Shown here piece by piece: positions 7,207 through 14,272 of a stretch of DNA of 16,405 nucleotides (position 1 is the stretch's first letter; each line of letters starts with the position of its first letter). The DNA is from Actinomycetales bacterium (GTDB taxonomy: Bacteria; Actinomycetota; Actinomycetes; Mycobacteriales; Mycobacteriaceae), in NCBI GenBank assembly GCA_012838715.1, contig DUOR01000136.1:1-16405 (forward strand), in the 5' to 3' direction. The notes under the pieces were generated by a model. That model searched no databases and had not been told where the DNA came from. It saw only the letters and a program-made list of their open reading frames with translations. Made by a program: the position numbers and the translations under genes.

Positions 7207-7986
7207 CTAGAAAAACTCGATGCCCGCGGTCACCTGGTCGGCGCCCGAGTCGGTGCCGGTGGCGTCCGGGTCGGTGCCCTCGACGCCGGCATCCTCGGAG
7301 CCCGAACCCTCGGCCGGCTCGGCGCCCTCAACCTGGCCCTCGGCGCTGCGCGTCGTGGAACCGGCCTCCGGGATGTACGGGGAGATGGTCACGAACAGCT
7401 CGACGACCTCCTCGTTGCCGTCCTGGTCGGTGAACGTGAACGTGACGTCGCGGTTCTCGCCCGAGGCGGAAGCGTTCTCGCCCACGAAGGACTCGCCGTC
7501 CAGGGAGGTCGACACGTAGGTGATGCAGCCCGGGTTCACGTCGGCGTTCTCCGAGTACTGCTCGACCGCACCCTCGTAATCGGCGACCAGCTGGCAGTCG
7601 CGCGGGATGACGTTCTCGCCGTCGGCCCCGGTGTTCTCCAGCGCGTCGTCGTAACCCTGGGTCGAGGTAACCTCGTTGATCTCGACCTCGCCGGCACCCT
7701 CGACCTCAATGGACTCCAGGGCGTAGTAGGCGCCCGTGGCGACGGCCTCGGTGGAAGCGGAGAACTTCAGCGCCGCCTCACCCGAATCCGGGTCAATCAC
7801 GATCTGCGCGTCGCGGACCGCGATACCGCGATCCTGGGTATCGGTGAAGTTGCGGGCGCCGTCGACGGCCGCAACCTGGTTGGCGGTCTGGGAAATCTGG
7901 CCGGCGCCGCAAGCGGCGAGCGCAACGGCGGAAGCGGTGGCGACGGTGGCGAGGGCACCGCGGCGGACAACCGACTTGAGGGTCAT
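7207..7986 (-). CDS. lpqE: LpqE-like lipoprotein
   Basis: The 259-residue product starts TLKSVVRRGALATVATASA and has a clear lipobox LAAC with C26. It is therefore an exported, lipid-anchored protein. The mature N-terminus CGAGQISQTANQ is, from memory, identical to the start of mature M. tuberculosis LpqE (Rv3584). The position between carD and radA is also the same. The core (about 45-215) looks beta-rich, with two cysteines (in RDCQLV and PGCITY) that may form a disulphide. The C-terminal 40-odd residues are low-complexity and acidic (Glu, Asp, Gly, Ser, Thr), ending GIEFF. The ATG at 7986 has a strong Shine-Dalgarno GGAGGA (complement of 7996-8001) nine bases upstream. An in-frame upstream Met at 8064 would put the signal peptide too far inside. 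The molecular function of LpqE is not established to my knowledge. Confidence 0.9.
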   Translation of the reverse strand: MTLKSVVRRGALATVATASAVALAACGAGQISQTANQVAAVDGARNFTDTQDRGIAVRDAQIVIDPDSGEAALKFSASTEAVATGAYYALESIEVEGAGEVEINEVTSTQGYDDALENTGADGENVIPRDCQLVADYEGAVEQYSENADVNPGCITYVSTSLDGESFVGENASASGENRDVTFTFTDQDGNEEVVELFVTISPYIPEAGSTTRSAEGQVEGAEPAEGSGSEDAGVEGTDPDATGTDSGADQVTAGIEFF

Positions 7987-8075
7987 GACTTCGTGTCCTC
8001 CATACAATTGAGACAACTTGAGGCTTCGGGCTGAGCTGTTGAGAACCCACCTTAGTGTCCTCATAGGCTGTTCTC

Positions 8076-8081
8076 ATACTA
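8076..8081 (-). promoter_or_regulatory. Candidate -10 (TAGTAT) of lpqE-radA-disA
   Basis: On the minus strand TAGTAT (8081 to 8076) fits TAnnnT and would start a transcript near 8069 with a leader of about 83 bases to the lpqE ATG. It lies five bases from the plus-strand TAAAAT at 8086-8091, so the two divergent promoters would share the same DNA. The direct repeat CTCATA at 8060-8065 and 8073-8078 overlaps it. Confidence 0.4.
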
Positions 8082-8085
8082 GCGG

Positions 8086-8112
8086 TAAAATGCCGGGGGG
8101 TCATGATAGGGT
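8086..8112 (+). promoter_or_regulatory. Candidate -10 elements of carD-ispD-ispF
   Basis: Two TAnnnT hexamers precede carD: TAAAAT (8086-8091) and TAGGGT (8107-8112), the latter preceded by TGA as in an extended -10. They would give leaders of about 46 and 25 bases. Both leave room for the AAAGGGG ribosome binding site at 8125-8131. Confidence 0.45.
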
Positions 8113-8143
8113 GGAGGGCCGTTGAAAGGGGCGTGGACACCAC

Positions 8144-8725
8144 ATGGAATTCAGCGTCGGCGATACCGTCGTCTACCCGCACCACGGGGCCGCGAAAGTT
8201 GAGCAGATCATTGAACGGGAACTGAACGGCGAAGTCGTTCAGTACCTCGTCCTCGAGATTCTGCAGAGTGACCTGAACATTCAGGTCCCCGCGAAGAACG
8301 CTGAGCTGGTCGGCGTCCGCGACGTCGTGGGCGAGGACGGGCTGCGGAAGGTTTTCGCCGTCCTGCGCGAAACCGACGTGGAGGAGGCCGGCAACTGGTC
8401 CCGCCGTTACAAGGCCAACCAGGAGCGACTGGGCTCCGGCGACATCAACAAGGTCGCCGAAGTCGTCCGTGACCTGTGGCGCCGCGACCAGGATCGCGGC
8501 CTGTCCGCGGGCGAGAAGCGCATGCTGAGCAAGGCCCGCCAGGTCCTCGTCGGCGAGCTTTCCCTCGCCGAGGGCGTTGACGAGGAGAAGACCACCGAGC
8601 TCTTCTCCCGCATCGAGGCCACCATCGAGCGCCACCGCGCCCTCGACGCCGAGGGTTCGGCCGCCGCCGACGCGGCCGACGACGCCGCCGAAGCCGAGGC
8701 CGTCGACCTCGACGCCGAGGACTAA
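8144..8725 (+). CDS. carD: CarD family transcriptional regulator
   Basis: CarD is a global RNA polymerase-binding factor that stabilises the open complex, notably at rRNA and other unstable promoters. The 193-residue product has the N-terminal RNA polymerase-interaction domain (about 1-53, starting [17 protein letters not shown]) and the basic helical DNA-binding domain. W85 in [10 protein letters not shown] corresponds to the Trp described at position 85 in M. tuberculosis CarD, which wedges the -10 region. A C-terminal extension of about 30 residues is almost pure Ala, Asp and Glu and makes the protein longer than the roughly 162-residue mycobacterial form. The ATG has AAAGGGG at 8125-8131, twelve bases upstream. 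ispD starts three bases after the stop, as in other Mycobacteriales, so carD shares a transcript with isoprenoid genes. Confidence 0.98.
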   Translation: MEFSVGDTVVYPHHGAAKVEQIIERELNGEVVQYLVLEILQSDLNIQVPAKNAELVGVRDVVGEDGLRKVFAVLRETDVEEAGNWSRRYKANQERLGSGDINKVAEVVRDLWRRDQDRGLSAGEKRMLSKARQVLVGELSLAEGVDEEKTTELFSRIEATIERHRALDAEGSAAADAADDAAEAEAVDLDAED

Positions 8726-8728
8726 AAG

Positions 8729-9463
8729 GTGCGGGTCACCGCCCTCGTCGCCGCCGCCGGCCGCGGCGCGCGACTGGGTGAACCCATCCCGAAGGCCTAC
8801 GTCCAGCTGCGCGGCCGCAGCCTGGTCGAGCGTTCCGTCGCCGCCATCGAACGTTCCGAGGCGGTCGACGACGTCATCGTCATCGTCTCCGCCGACATGA
8901 TGGATTACGCCCGCGAGCTTTTCCGCCGGGCGAAGGACGCGGGCCGGATCCGCCGCGACGTCGATTTCATCAACGGCGGCGGCGAGCGCATCGATTCCGT
9001 GTGGGAAGGGATGCGCCGGTTGTCGGACGACGGCATCGTCCTCGTCCATGACGCGGCCCGCGCCCTGACCCCTCCCGGCATGATCGCCCGCGTGGTCAAG
9101 GCCGTCAGCGGGGGAGCGGACGCGGTGATCCCCGTCTTGCCCGTCTCGGACACCATCAAGGAAGTGCGTGCCGACGTCGTGGTGGGAACCCCGGATCGTT
9201 CGGCCCTCCGCGCCGTTCAGACTCCGCAGGGTTTCCGGTTGCCGTTGCTTCGCCGCGCTTACGAGGAGCATTTCACCCTGTCCCCGGAGGAGGCGGCCCA
9301 CGCGACCGACGATGCGTCGCTCGTGGAGCGCCTCGGCGAGCCGGTGCATATCGTCCAGGGTGACCCGATGGCCTTCAAGGTGACGAACCCCCTGGACCTC
9401 GCTTTGGCGACGCAGATCGCCGACGAGGCCGAGTCCACCGAATTCGAGATCCCCGGAGAATGA
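8729..9463 (+). CDS. ispD: 2-C-methyl-D-erythritol 4-phosphate cytidylyltransferase IspD
   Basis: IspD joins CTP and MEP to give CDP-ME, the third step of the MEP isoprenoid pathway in the cytosol. The 244-residue product shows the nucleotide-binding [10 protein letters not shown] with R15 and PKAYVQL with K22, spaced like R20 and K27 of E. coli IspD. HDAARAL, SDTIKEV and QTPQGF follow. Length is normal. The start is GTG at 8729, three bases after the carD stop, so translation is probably coupled; a GAGG lies at the end of carD. ispF begins one base after its stop. Confidence 0.97.
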   Translation: MRVTALVAAAGRGARLGEPIPKAYVQLRGRSLVERSVAAIERSEAVDDVIVIVSADMMDYARELFRRAKDAGRIRRDVDFINGGGERIDSVWEGMRRLSDDGIVLVHDAARALTPPGMIARVVKAVSGGADAVIPVLPVSDTIKEVRADVVVGTPDRSALRAVQTPQGFRLPLLRRAYEEHFTLSPEEAAHATDDASLVERLGEPVHIVQGDPMAFKVTNPLDLALATQIADEAESTEFEIPGE

Positions 9464-9464
9464 C

Positions 9465-9953
9465 ATGACGATTATCCCCCGCGTCGGCATCGCCACCGAC
9501 GCCCACCAGGTCCAGGCCGGCAAGCCGTGCTGGATGGCCGGTCTCCTGTTCGAGGGGGAGGACGGCTGCGAGGGGCATTCCGACGGCGACGTGGTGGCCC
9601 ACGTCATCGTCGACGCGCTCCTTTCCGCCGCTGGTCTCGGTGACCTTGGCAGCTTCGTCGGCGTCGGGCGCCCGGAGTACGACAACGTCACCGGTGCCCG
9701 CCTGCTCCAGGAGTGCCGCCAGCTTCTGGAGGACAACGGTTTCGTCATCGGCAACGCGGCCGCGCAGATGATCGGCAACCGCCCGAAGATGGGGCCGCGC
9801 CGCCAGGAGGCGGAACGCGTCCTCTCCGATCTGATTGGTGCCCCGGTCAGCGTCTCCGCGACCACCACGGACCACATGGGCTTCACCGGCCGTGGCGAGG
9901 GCGTCGCGGCCGTCGGTACCGCCGTCGTGTGGAAGGCCGCCGACACCGCGTAG
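9465..9953 (+). CDS. ispF: 2-C-methyl-D-erythritol 2,4-cyclodiphosphate synthase IspF
   Basis: IspF cyclises CDP-ME 2-phosphate to MEcPP with release of CMP and works as a trimer with zinc. The 162-residue product carries the metal ligands D12 and H14 (GIATDAHQV) and H46 (in [19 protein letters not shown]). The conserved C-terminal [14 protein letters not shown] is also present. The ATG at 9465 is one base after the ispD stop. A GGAG Shine-Dalgarno at 9455-9458 lies inside ispD, so the pair is tightly coupled. In mycobacteria cysS follows directly; here a convergent HNH gene intervenes. The stop TAG lies in the first unit of a degenerate repeat cluster. Confidence 0.97.
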   Translation: MTIIPRVGIATDAHQVQAGKPCWMAGLLFEGEDGCEGHSDGDVVAHVIVDALLSAAGLGDLGSFVGVGRPEYDNVTGARLLQECRQLLEDNGFVIGNAAAQMIGNRPKMGPRRQEAERVLSDLIGAPVSVSATTTDHMGFTGRGEGVAAVGTAVVWKAADTA

Positions 9954-10042
9954 GCACCGCCGTGGACCTCGCATAAGCACCGCTTGCATAGGTACCGCCC
10001 CGCCTAAGCATCGTCCCGCATCCCGCATAAGCAGCGCCCCGC
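9951..10042 (+). repeat. Degenerate short repeat cluster after ispF
   Basis: Five related units share a TA(A/G)GC/TA core: TAGGCACCGCC (9951), TAAGCACCGCT (9974), TAGGTACCGCC (9989), TAAGCATCGTC (10005) and TAAGCAGCGCC (10028). Several are preceded by CGCA or GCA. Start-to-start distances are 23, 15, 16 and 23. The first unit contains the ispF stop codon TAG, so the others look like diverged copies of the ispF 3' end. They fill most of the gap between the convergent ispF and HNH genes. No open frame or clear intrinsic terminator was seen there. Confidence 0.6.
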
Positions 10043-10066
10043 AGGCCGTGTGGGCGGGTGGGCCGG

Positions 10067-11440
10067 TCACGCCGCTTTCCATCCCGGGGCTTCCTGGGCC
10101 CGGTAGGAGTTGTTGTAGCGGATTCGCCGCGTTCCGTCGGGGCGCTCGGGTTCCGCCCATCCGGTCCTCCCGTGCGGGTGGAGTGTTCGCGGCGTCATGT
10201 GTCCGCGCGTGGGGTTGGTGAGAGAGTCGTCGTTGTCCGTGTGGTGGCGCCGGCACATCAGGGTCAGGTTCTCGATATCGGTGCGTCCGCCATGGAGCCA
10301 GGACACGATGTGGTGCCTGTCGCAGGCGTCGGGCGGCCGGTTGCATCCGGGGTGCTGGCAGGTGCCGTCCAGCAGTTGCAGTGCGATGTGCTGGTCCAGG
10401 GTCGCGGAGCGTTTGGTGCGGCCGAGCCGGAGCTTCGCGTCGGTGATGGGCGCGTCGGGGTCCACGACGGCGAGATAGGCGTCGTCGCCGAGCCCCAATC
10501 GGAGCATGTCCGCCAATCCGAGTTCGACGCCGGCACCGGAGCGAACGGTCACGCGTGTGGGATGGGTGCCGGCCCCGGGGAACCCCGTGGCGGTTCGCAC
10601 GTCATCGGCGGTGGCCGTCACCACCACGGTGCACATCGGTTTGCCCGCGACCCGGGGTTTCGCTTCGTGCGCGGTTCTCAGCGCCAGGTCCAGGGCGTCG
10701 GCGTTGCGTTGTGCGGGCGTGCGCCCGTCGTCGCGCGATCCCTTCTTCAGGCCGTGCGTCAGCAGCCATGATTCGAGGAGCGCCGTGGTCGCGGCGTCGA
10801 GGTAGGCGGTCACTTTGGCGCCGCCGTCCCGATCCTGCTTGCCGACGGTGAGTCGCCGCTTCCTGTTCGCCGCCGCCGGGTCCCGGGGAAACGGCCGGTT
10901 GGCCTCGCGCACGAGCTTTCCGGCGAGGGTGCCCGCCCCATGTGGCCCGCATGCGGCGGCCCTGTCCAAGATCTCCGCGGCCAGGTCCGTCGGGCTTCGC
11001 GGGCAGTCCTCGTGGAGCTCGGTGAGTTCGGAGCGGGTCCGGGAAAGGGCGGCGAACGTGATGTCCCCGGAAGCGAAGACCTCCGCGGTTCGGCCCGCGA
11101 GCGATGGGTGTTCCCGGAGGAACGCGGTGGACTCGATGCGATTCTTGGCTTCGGTCCTGGTCAGCCGGAACTCGGAGCCCAGATAGTCATCGGGGCGGGT
11201 GGTGCCCAGGATGCGGGCCATGTCACCGTCCACGACCGCCGCCGCCACCTTCAAATCCATCGCCCCAAGGCTCCGCCGGGCCGTCTCGAACGCTTTCAGC
11301 GCCGGCATAAGCTGCAGTGCCGCGGTGGCGGTCAAGTCGTGGCGCCCGAAGAGTTCCGCGATGGTCGCCAGAAGTGCGGTCGCACTGTGGATGAGTTCGA
11401 TGGTGTGGTCGATTCGCGTTTCCTGGGTGATGGTCGCCAT
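10067..11440 (-). CDS. DUF222/HNH endonuclease domain protein (REP13E12-like)
   Basis: The 457-residue protein has a long helical N-terminal region of the DUF222 type (about 10-340) and a C-terminal HNH nuclease domain. The nuclease part reads CQHPGCNRPPDACDRHHI (361-378), then N391 in IENLTLMC and RRHH (397-400). C361/C366 and C396 plus a histidine could bind structural zinc, with H377 and H400 at the active site. Actinobacterial genomes carry many such proteins, some within REP13E12 elements; their role is not established. The ATG at 11440 has a GGGGGAA Shine-Dalgarno just upstream and a TATAGT -10 further out. It stands alone on the minus strand between ispF and cysS, genes that are contiguous in mycobacteria, which suggests it was acquired at this spot. 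No flanking inverted repeats or integrase are visible. Confidence 0.93.
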   Translation of the reverse strand: MATITQETRIDHTIELIHSATALLATIAELFGRHDLTATAALQLMPALKAFETARRSLGAMDLKVAAAVVDGDMARILGTTRPDDYLGSEFRLTRTEAKNRIESTAFLREHPSLAGRTAEVFASGDITFAALSRTRSELTELHEDCPRSPTDLAAEILDRAAACGPHGAGTLAGKLVREANRPFPRDPAAANRKRRLTVGKQDRDGGAKVTAYLDAATTALLESWLLTHGLKKGSRDDGRTPAQRNADALDLALRTAHEAKPRVAGKPMCTVVVTATADDVRTATGFPGAGTHPTRVTVRSGAGVELGLADMLRLGLGDDAYLAVVDPDAPITDAKLRLGRTKRSATLDQHIALQLLDGTCQHPGCNRPPDACDRHHIVSWLHGGRTDIENLTLMCRRHHTDNDDSLTNPTRGHMTPRTLHPHGRTGWAEPERPDGTRRIRYNNSYRAQEAPGWKAA

Positions 11441-11480
11441 GATTCCCCCGTGCGGCAGTTCAGCTGTGGTTCCAACTCGA

Positions 11481-11486
11481 ACTATA
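11481..11486 (-). promoter_or_regulatory. -10 hexamer TATAGT for the HNH gene
   Basis: On the minus strand 11486 to 11481 reads TATAGT, a good match to the sigma-A -10 element. It would give a leader of about 35 bases ending in the GGGGGAA ribosome binding site before the ATG at 11440. No clear -35 is seen. Confidence 0.5.
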
Positions 11487-11528
11487 GCCCTTCCGGCCCT
11501 CCGAAACGGCGTGCAAAAGATAGATTAA

Positions 11529-11538
11529 TCGAACGTTC
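11529..11538. promoter_or_regulatory. TCGAACGTTC motif, copy 1
   Basis: The 10-mer TCGAACGTTC, containing the palindrome GAACGTTC, lies about 55-60 bases upstream of the predicted HNH transcript start and partly overlaps GATTAATC. An identical 10-mer occurs 201 bases away, before cysS. It may be a protein-binding site, but no regulator can be named. Confidence 0.35.
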
Positions 11539-11729
11539 ATTCGGTGTTCAATGGTGCGGGGATTTTCACATTTCGGGAAAGGATTCCGGGCAACGTCCGT
11601 CGGAAAGCGGGTGAAGACGGGCATGAACAGGCGCGTTCCAACTTCTCCACCGTGGCGAGCCGCGGACAAAAGTAAACGGGGGATGAACGTGCCGGGGCCG
11701 CGCGGGCGATCCCGCAGGTCACCAAGTGC

Positions 11730-11740
11730 TCGAACGTTCG
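11730..11740. promoter_or_regulatory. TCGAACGTTCG motif, copy 2, near the cysS -35
   Basis: TCGAACGTTCG, containing the perfect palindrome CGAACGTTCG, ends 19 bases before the cysS -10 hexamer and so covers the -35 position. A factor bound here could directly affect cysS transcription. It shares ten bases with copy 1 at 11529. Confidence 0.4.
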
Positions 11741-11759
11741 GGCCAATCCGGCCGACCGC

Positions 11760-11765
11760 TATGCT
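11760..11765 (+). promoter_or_regulatory. -10 hexamer TATGCT for leaderless cysS
   Basis: TATGCT fits TAnnnT and ends seven bases before the cysS GTG at 11773. Its own ATG (11761) is in the cysS frame, but the leaderless reading makes GTG the start and explains the absence of a ribosome binding site. Confidence 0.55.
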
Positions 11766-11772
11766 CGGGAGC

Positions 11773-13176
11773 GTGACATTCCGAATCTTCGACACCGCCA
11801 CCCGCGAGCTCCGCGACTTCCAGCCCATCCGTGAAGGACACGCGTCGATTTACCTGTGTGGCGCGACGCCGCAGGCGATGCCGCACATCGGTCACGTGCG
11901 TTCGGGCGTTGCGTTCGACATCCTGCGTCGCTGGCTCGTCGCCCAGGGGCTCGACGTGGCGTTCGTGCGAAACGTCACCGACATCGACGACAAGATTCTC
12001 ACGAAGGCGGCCGAGCATGGTCGTCCCTGGTGGGAGTGGGTTTCCACGTACGAGCGCGAGTTCACCTGGGCCTACGATCAGCTCGGGCTCATGCCGCCGA
12101 GCGTGGAGCCGCGCGCGACCGGCCACGTGACGCAGATGGTCACCTACATGCAGCGCCTGATGGACAACGGGTACGCGTACGAGGTGGACGGCAACGTCTA
12201 TTTCGACGTCACCGCCTGGGCGAAGGCCGAGGAGGGGGATTACGGTTCCCTGTCCGGCAACCGGGTGGAGGATATGGAGCAGGGTGAGCCGGATTCGCCC
12301 GGCAAGCGCGGCCCCCATGACTTCGCGCTGTGGAAGTCGGCGAAGCCCGGCGAGCCGGCCTGGCCGACGCCGTGGGGCGAGGGGCGTCCCGGCTGGCATC
12401 TCGAATGCTCGGCGATGGCCACGTACTACCTGGGCGGCGAGTTCGACATCCATTGCGGCGGGCTGGATCTGCAGTTCCCGCACCACGAGAACGAGATTGC
12501 GCAGTCGCATGCGGCGGGGGACGGTTTCGCCAACTACTGGATGCACAACCACTGGGTGACGATGTCCGGCGAGAAAATGTCGAAGTCGCTGGGCAACGTT
12601 CTGTCGGTGCCGCACATCCTGAAGCAGGTGCGGCCCGTGGAGCTGCGGTACTACCTGGGCAGCGCGCATTACCGCTCCGTCCTCGAGTACTCGGAGCAGG
12701 CGCTGCAGGAGGCCGCGGCGGGTTACCGGCGCATCGAGTCCTTCGTGCGCCGCGTCGCGGACAAGGCCGGCGGCGTCGAGGTCGGCGAGTGGACCGACGC
12801 CTTCGCCGACGCCATGAACGAGGACCTGGCGGTGCCGCGCGCGCTCGCCGAGATCCACAATGTGGTGCGCGCGGGCAACCAGTCGCTTGCCGACGGTGAC
12901 CTGCCCGGCGCAGTGGAGAAGGCGGGGCAGGTGCGCGCAATGGCGGCCGTCCTCGGCGTTGATCCGCTGTCGGAGAAGTGGGCGCAGGCCGGCGGCGACG
13001 ATGACCGCGCGATGCATGCGCTCGGCGTCCTCGTCGACCACGAGCTGGAGACCCGTACGCGGGCGCGGCAGGAAAAGGACTGGGCCACCGCGGACGGGGT
13101 CCGCGACCGGCTGACCGAAGCCGGCATCGAGGTGACCGACACCGCCGACGGCGCGAAGTGGTCGCTGGCGGATTAA
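11773..13176 (+). CDS. cysS: Cysteinyl-tRNA synthetase CysS
   Basis: This class I synthetase charges tRNA-Cys. The 467-residue product has the HIGH motif as PHIGH (37-41), KMSKS at 268-272, and the zinc ligands C29, C212, H237 and E241 that correspond to those of E. coli CysS. Full length and context beside rlmB argue for CysS rather than the shorter paralogue MshC of mycothiol synthesis. The GTG at 11773 gives the start [16 protein letters not shown], which fits the family, and lies seven bases after a TATGCT -10. The in-frame ATG at 11761 would add four residues and put the start inside the promoter. The gene is followed after 91 bases by rlmB, with a small hairpin between. The separation from ispF by the HNH gene fits with its having its own promoter. 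Confidence 0.97.
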   Translation: MTFRIFDTATRELRDFQPIREGHASIYLCGATPQAMPHIGHVRSGVAFDILRRWLVAQGLDVAFVRNVTDIDDKILTKAAEHGRPWWEWVSTYEREFTWAYDQLGLMPPSVEPRATGHVTQMVTYMQRLMDNGYAYEVDGNVYFDVTAWAKAEEGDYGSLSGNRVEDMEQGEPDSPGKRGPHDFALWKSAKPGEPAWPTPWGEGRPGWHLECSAMATYYLGGEFDIHCGGLDLQFPHHENEIAQSHAAGDGFANYWMHNHWVTMSGEKMSKSLGNVLSVPHILKQVRPVELRYYLGSAHYRSVLEYSEQALQEAAAGYRRIESFVRRVADKAGGVEVGEWTDAFADAMNEDLAVPRALAEIHNVVRAGNQSLADGDLPGAVEKAGQVRAMAAVLGVDPLSEKWAQAGGDDDRAMHALGVLVDHELETRTRARQEKDWATADGVRDRLTEAGIEVTDTADGAKWSLAD

Positions 13177-13192
13177 CGATTTGAACCAGACC

Positions 13193-13207
13193 GCCGGGAC
13201 TCCCGGC
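13193..13207. other. Small stem-loop between cysS and rlmB
   Basis: GCCGGG (13193-13198), loop ACT, CCCGGC (13202-13207) form a perfect six-base-pair hairpin 16 bases after the cysS stop. No T-run follows, so full termination is unlikely. It could protect the cysS mRNA end or partly attenuate read-through into rlmB. The remaining 60 bases to rlmB hold its ribosome binding site and no clear promoter. Confidence 0.4.
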
Positions 13208-13267
13208 CGATGAACGCGAAGAAAACGACAACCGGCTCGAACAGGGCCGACGGCGAAAGGCAGGACC

Positions 13268-14269
13268 ATGGCGGGTAACTCCCAGCGCCGGGGTGCGGTG
13301 CGGAAGACGAACAAGAAGGGTGCCGTCGGATCGGGCGGGCACCGGCGCGGACTCCGCGGCAAGGGGCCGACCCCGAAGGCCGAGGACCGCGTGTACCACG
13401 CCGCCCACCAGCGGGCGAAGGAGCGGCGCCGCAAGGATCAGGGCCGCCACGAGAAGTCGTCGGACGGCACGGAACTGGTCGTCGGCCGCAACCCCGTGGT
13501 TGAGTGCCTGAATGCGAAGGTCCCCGGATCGGCGCTGTACGTGGCGATGGGCACGGACAACGATGACCGCCTGGAGACGGCGGTGCGCATCGCCAACGCG
13601 CGGGCCATCCCGATCCGCGAGGTCCCGCGGCACGAACTCGACCGCATGACCGGCAACTCCATGCACCAGGGGCTGGGGCTCCAGATCCCGCCGTACAAGT
13701 ACCTCGACGTCGAGGAACTGATGCACAAGGTCGTCGACTCCGGTGAGCCCGGGCTGATCGTCTGCCTGGACAACATCACCGATCCGCGGAACCTGGGCGC
13801 GGTGATTCGTTCGGCCGCGGCTTTCGGTGGCCACGGCGTGGTCATTCCCGAGCGCCGTTCGGCGGCCATCACGGGTGTGGCGTGGCGGACGTCGGCCGGT
13901 ACCGCGGCGCGTCTGCCGGTGGCGCGTGCCACCAACATGGTGCGCGCTCTGAAGCAGTTCCAGAAGGCCGGCTACCAGGTCGTCGGCCTCGACGCCGGCG
14001 GCGACCACACGCTGGACACCTACGACGGCACGACCCCGACGGTCGTCGTCGTCGGTTCCGAGGGCAAGGGCCTGTCCCGCCTGGTCCGGGAGACCTGCGA
14101 CACGATCATGTCGATCCCGATGGCCGGGTGGGTCGAGTCCCTGAACGCCTCGGTCGCGGCGGGCGTGACGCTCAGCGAGTTCGCGCGCCAGCGCCGCGCG
14201 GCGACGGCGGGCAAGAACTCGGGCAAGGGCGCGGGAAACTCCGGCGAGACCTCGGGAGCCGGGCGTTAA
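13268..14269 (+). CDS. rlmB: 23S rRNA 2'-O-ribose guanosine methyltransferase, RlmB/TrmH family
   Basis: SpoU/TrmH-family enzymes methylate a ribose 2'-O using SAM; RlmB acts on G2251 (E. coli numbering) of 23S rRNA. The 333-residue protein has a long basic, low-complexity N-terminus (about 1-65), an RNA-binding substrate domain starting at [13 protein letters not shown] (about 69-145), and the knotted catalytic domain. SpoU motif 1 is [16 protein letters not shown], motif 2 is [14 protein letters not shown], and motif 3 is [16 protein letters not shown]. The ATG at 13268 has GAAAGG at 13255-13260. In mycobacteria the same gene follows cysS (Rv3579c after Rv3580c). The exact rRNA target is inferred from family and context. 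The methyltransferase gene begins three bases after its stop. Confidence 0.93.
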   Translation: MAGNSQRRGAVRKTNKKGAVGSGGHRRGLRGKGPTPKAEDRVYHAAHQRAKERRRKDQGRHEKSSDGTELVVGRNPVVECLNAKVPGSALYVAMGTDNDDRLETAVRIANARAIPIREVPRHELDRMTGNSMHQGLGLQIPPYKYLDVEELMHKVVDSGEPGLIVCLDNITDPRNLGAVIRSAAAFGGHGVVIPERRSAAITGVAWRTSAGTAARLPVARATNMVRALKQFQKAGYQVVGLDAGGDHTLDTYDGTTPTVVVVGSEGKGLSRLVRETCDTIMSIPMAGWVESLNASVAAGVTLSEFARQRRAATAGKNSGKGAGNSGETSGAGR

Positions 14270-14272
14270 TTG

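Larger units (their letters stand above)
11441..11772. other. Divergent intergenic region between the HNH gene and cysS
   Basis: This 332-base stretch holds no gene I can support. It carries the HNH -10 (TATAGT at 11481-11486, minus) and an AT-rich spot around 11511-11535 with the palindrome GATTAATC (11523-11530). It also holds two copies of TCGAACGTTC (11529-11538 and 11730-11739) and the cysS -10 (11760-11765). The cysS frame is open backwards to 11551, but that stretch does not resemble the CysS N-terminus. Confidence 0.7.

Noticed and set aside
5569..8034. An 821-codon plus-strand open frame across radA and lpqE
   Set aside because: It is an antisense shadow with extreme Arg/Pro/His content; radA and lpqE on the other strand have full domain matches and ribosome binding sites.
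7000..9500. A chromosomal replication origin suggested by the composition change
   Set aside because: No dnaA, dnaN or DnaA-box cluster is visible, and the genes here belong to a conserved block that is not at the origin in mycobacteria.
9954..10066. A CRISPR array made of the short repeats after ispF
   Set aside because: The units are short, degenerate and irregularly spaced, with no unique spacers of constant length and no cas genes.
11529..11544. A LexA (SOS) box upstream of the HNH gene
   Set aside because: TCGAAC N4 ATTCGG has two mismatches to the mycobacterial consensus in its second half and lies far upstream of the predicted -10. It is kept only as part of the repeated-motif finding, not as a called site.
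11773..13176. MshC (mycothiol cysteine ligase) instead of CysS
   Set aside because: The length (467 aa), the full KMSKS and zinc-ligand set and the position next to rlmB match CysS; MshC is shorter and lies elsewhere in mycobacteria.
13210..13278. A 22-codon open frame in the cysS-rlmB gap overlapping the rlmB start, as a leader peptide
   Set aside because: No Shine-Dalgarno sequence precedes its ATG, the peptide has no telltale codon run, and such short frames are expected by chance.
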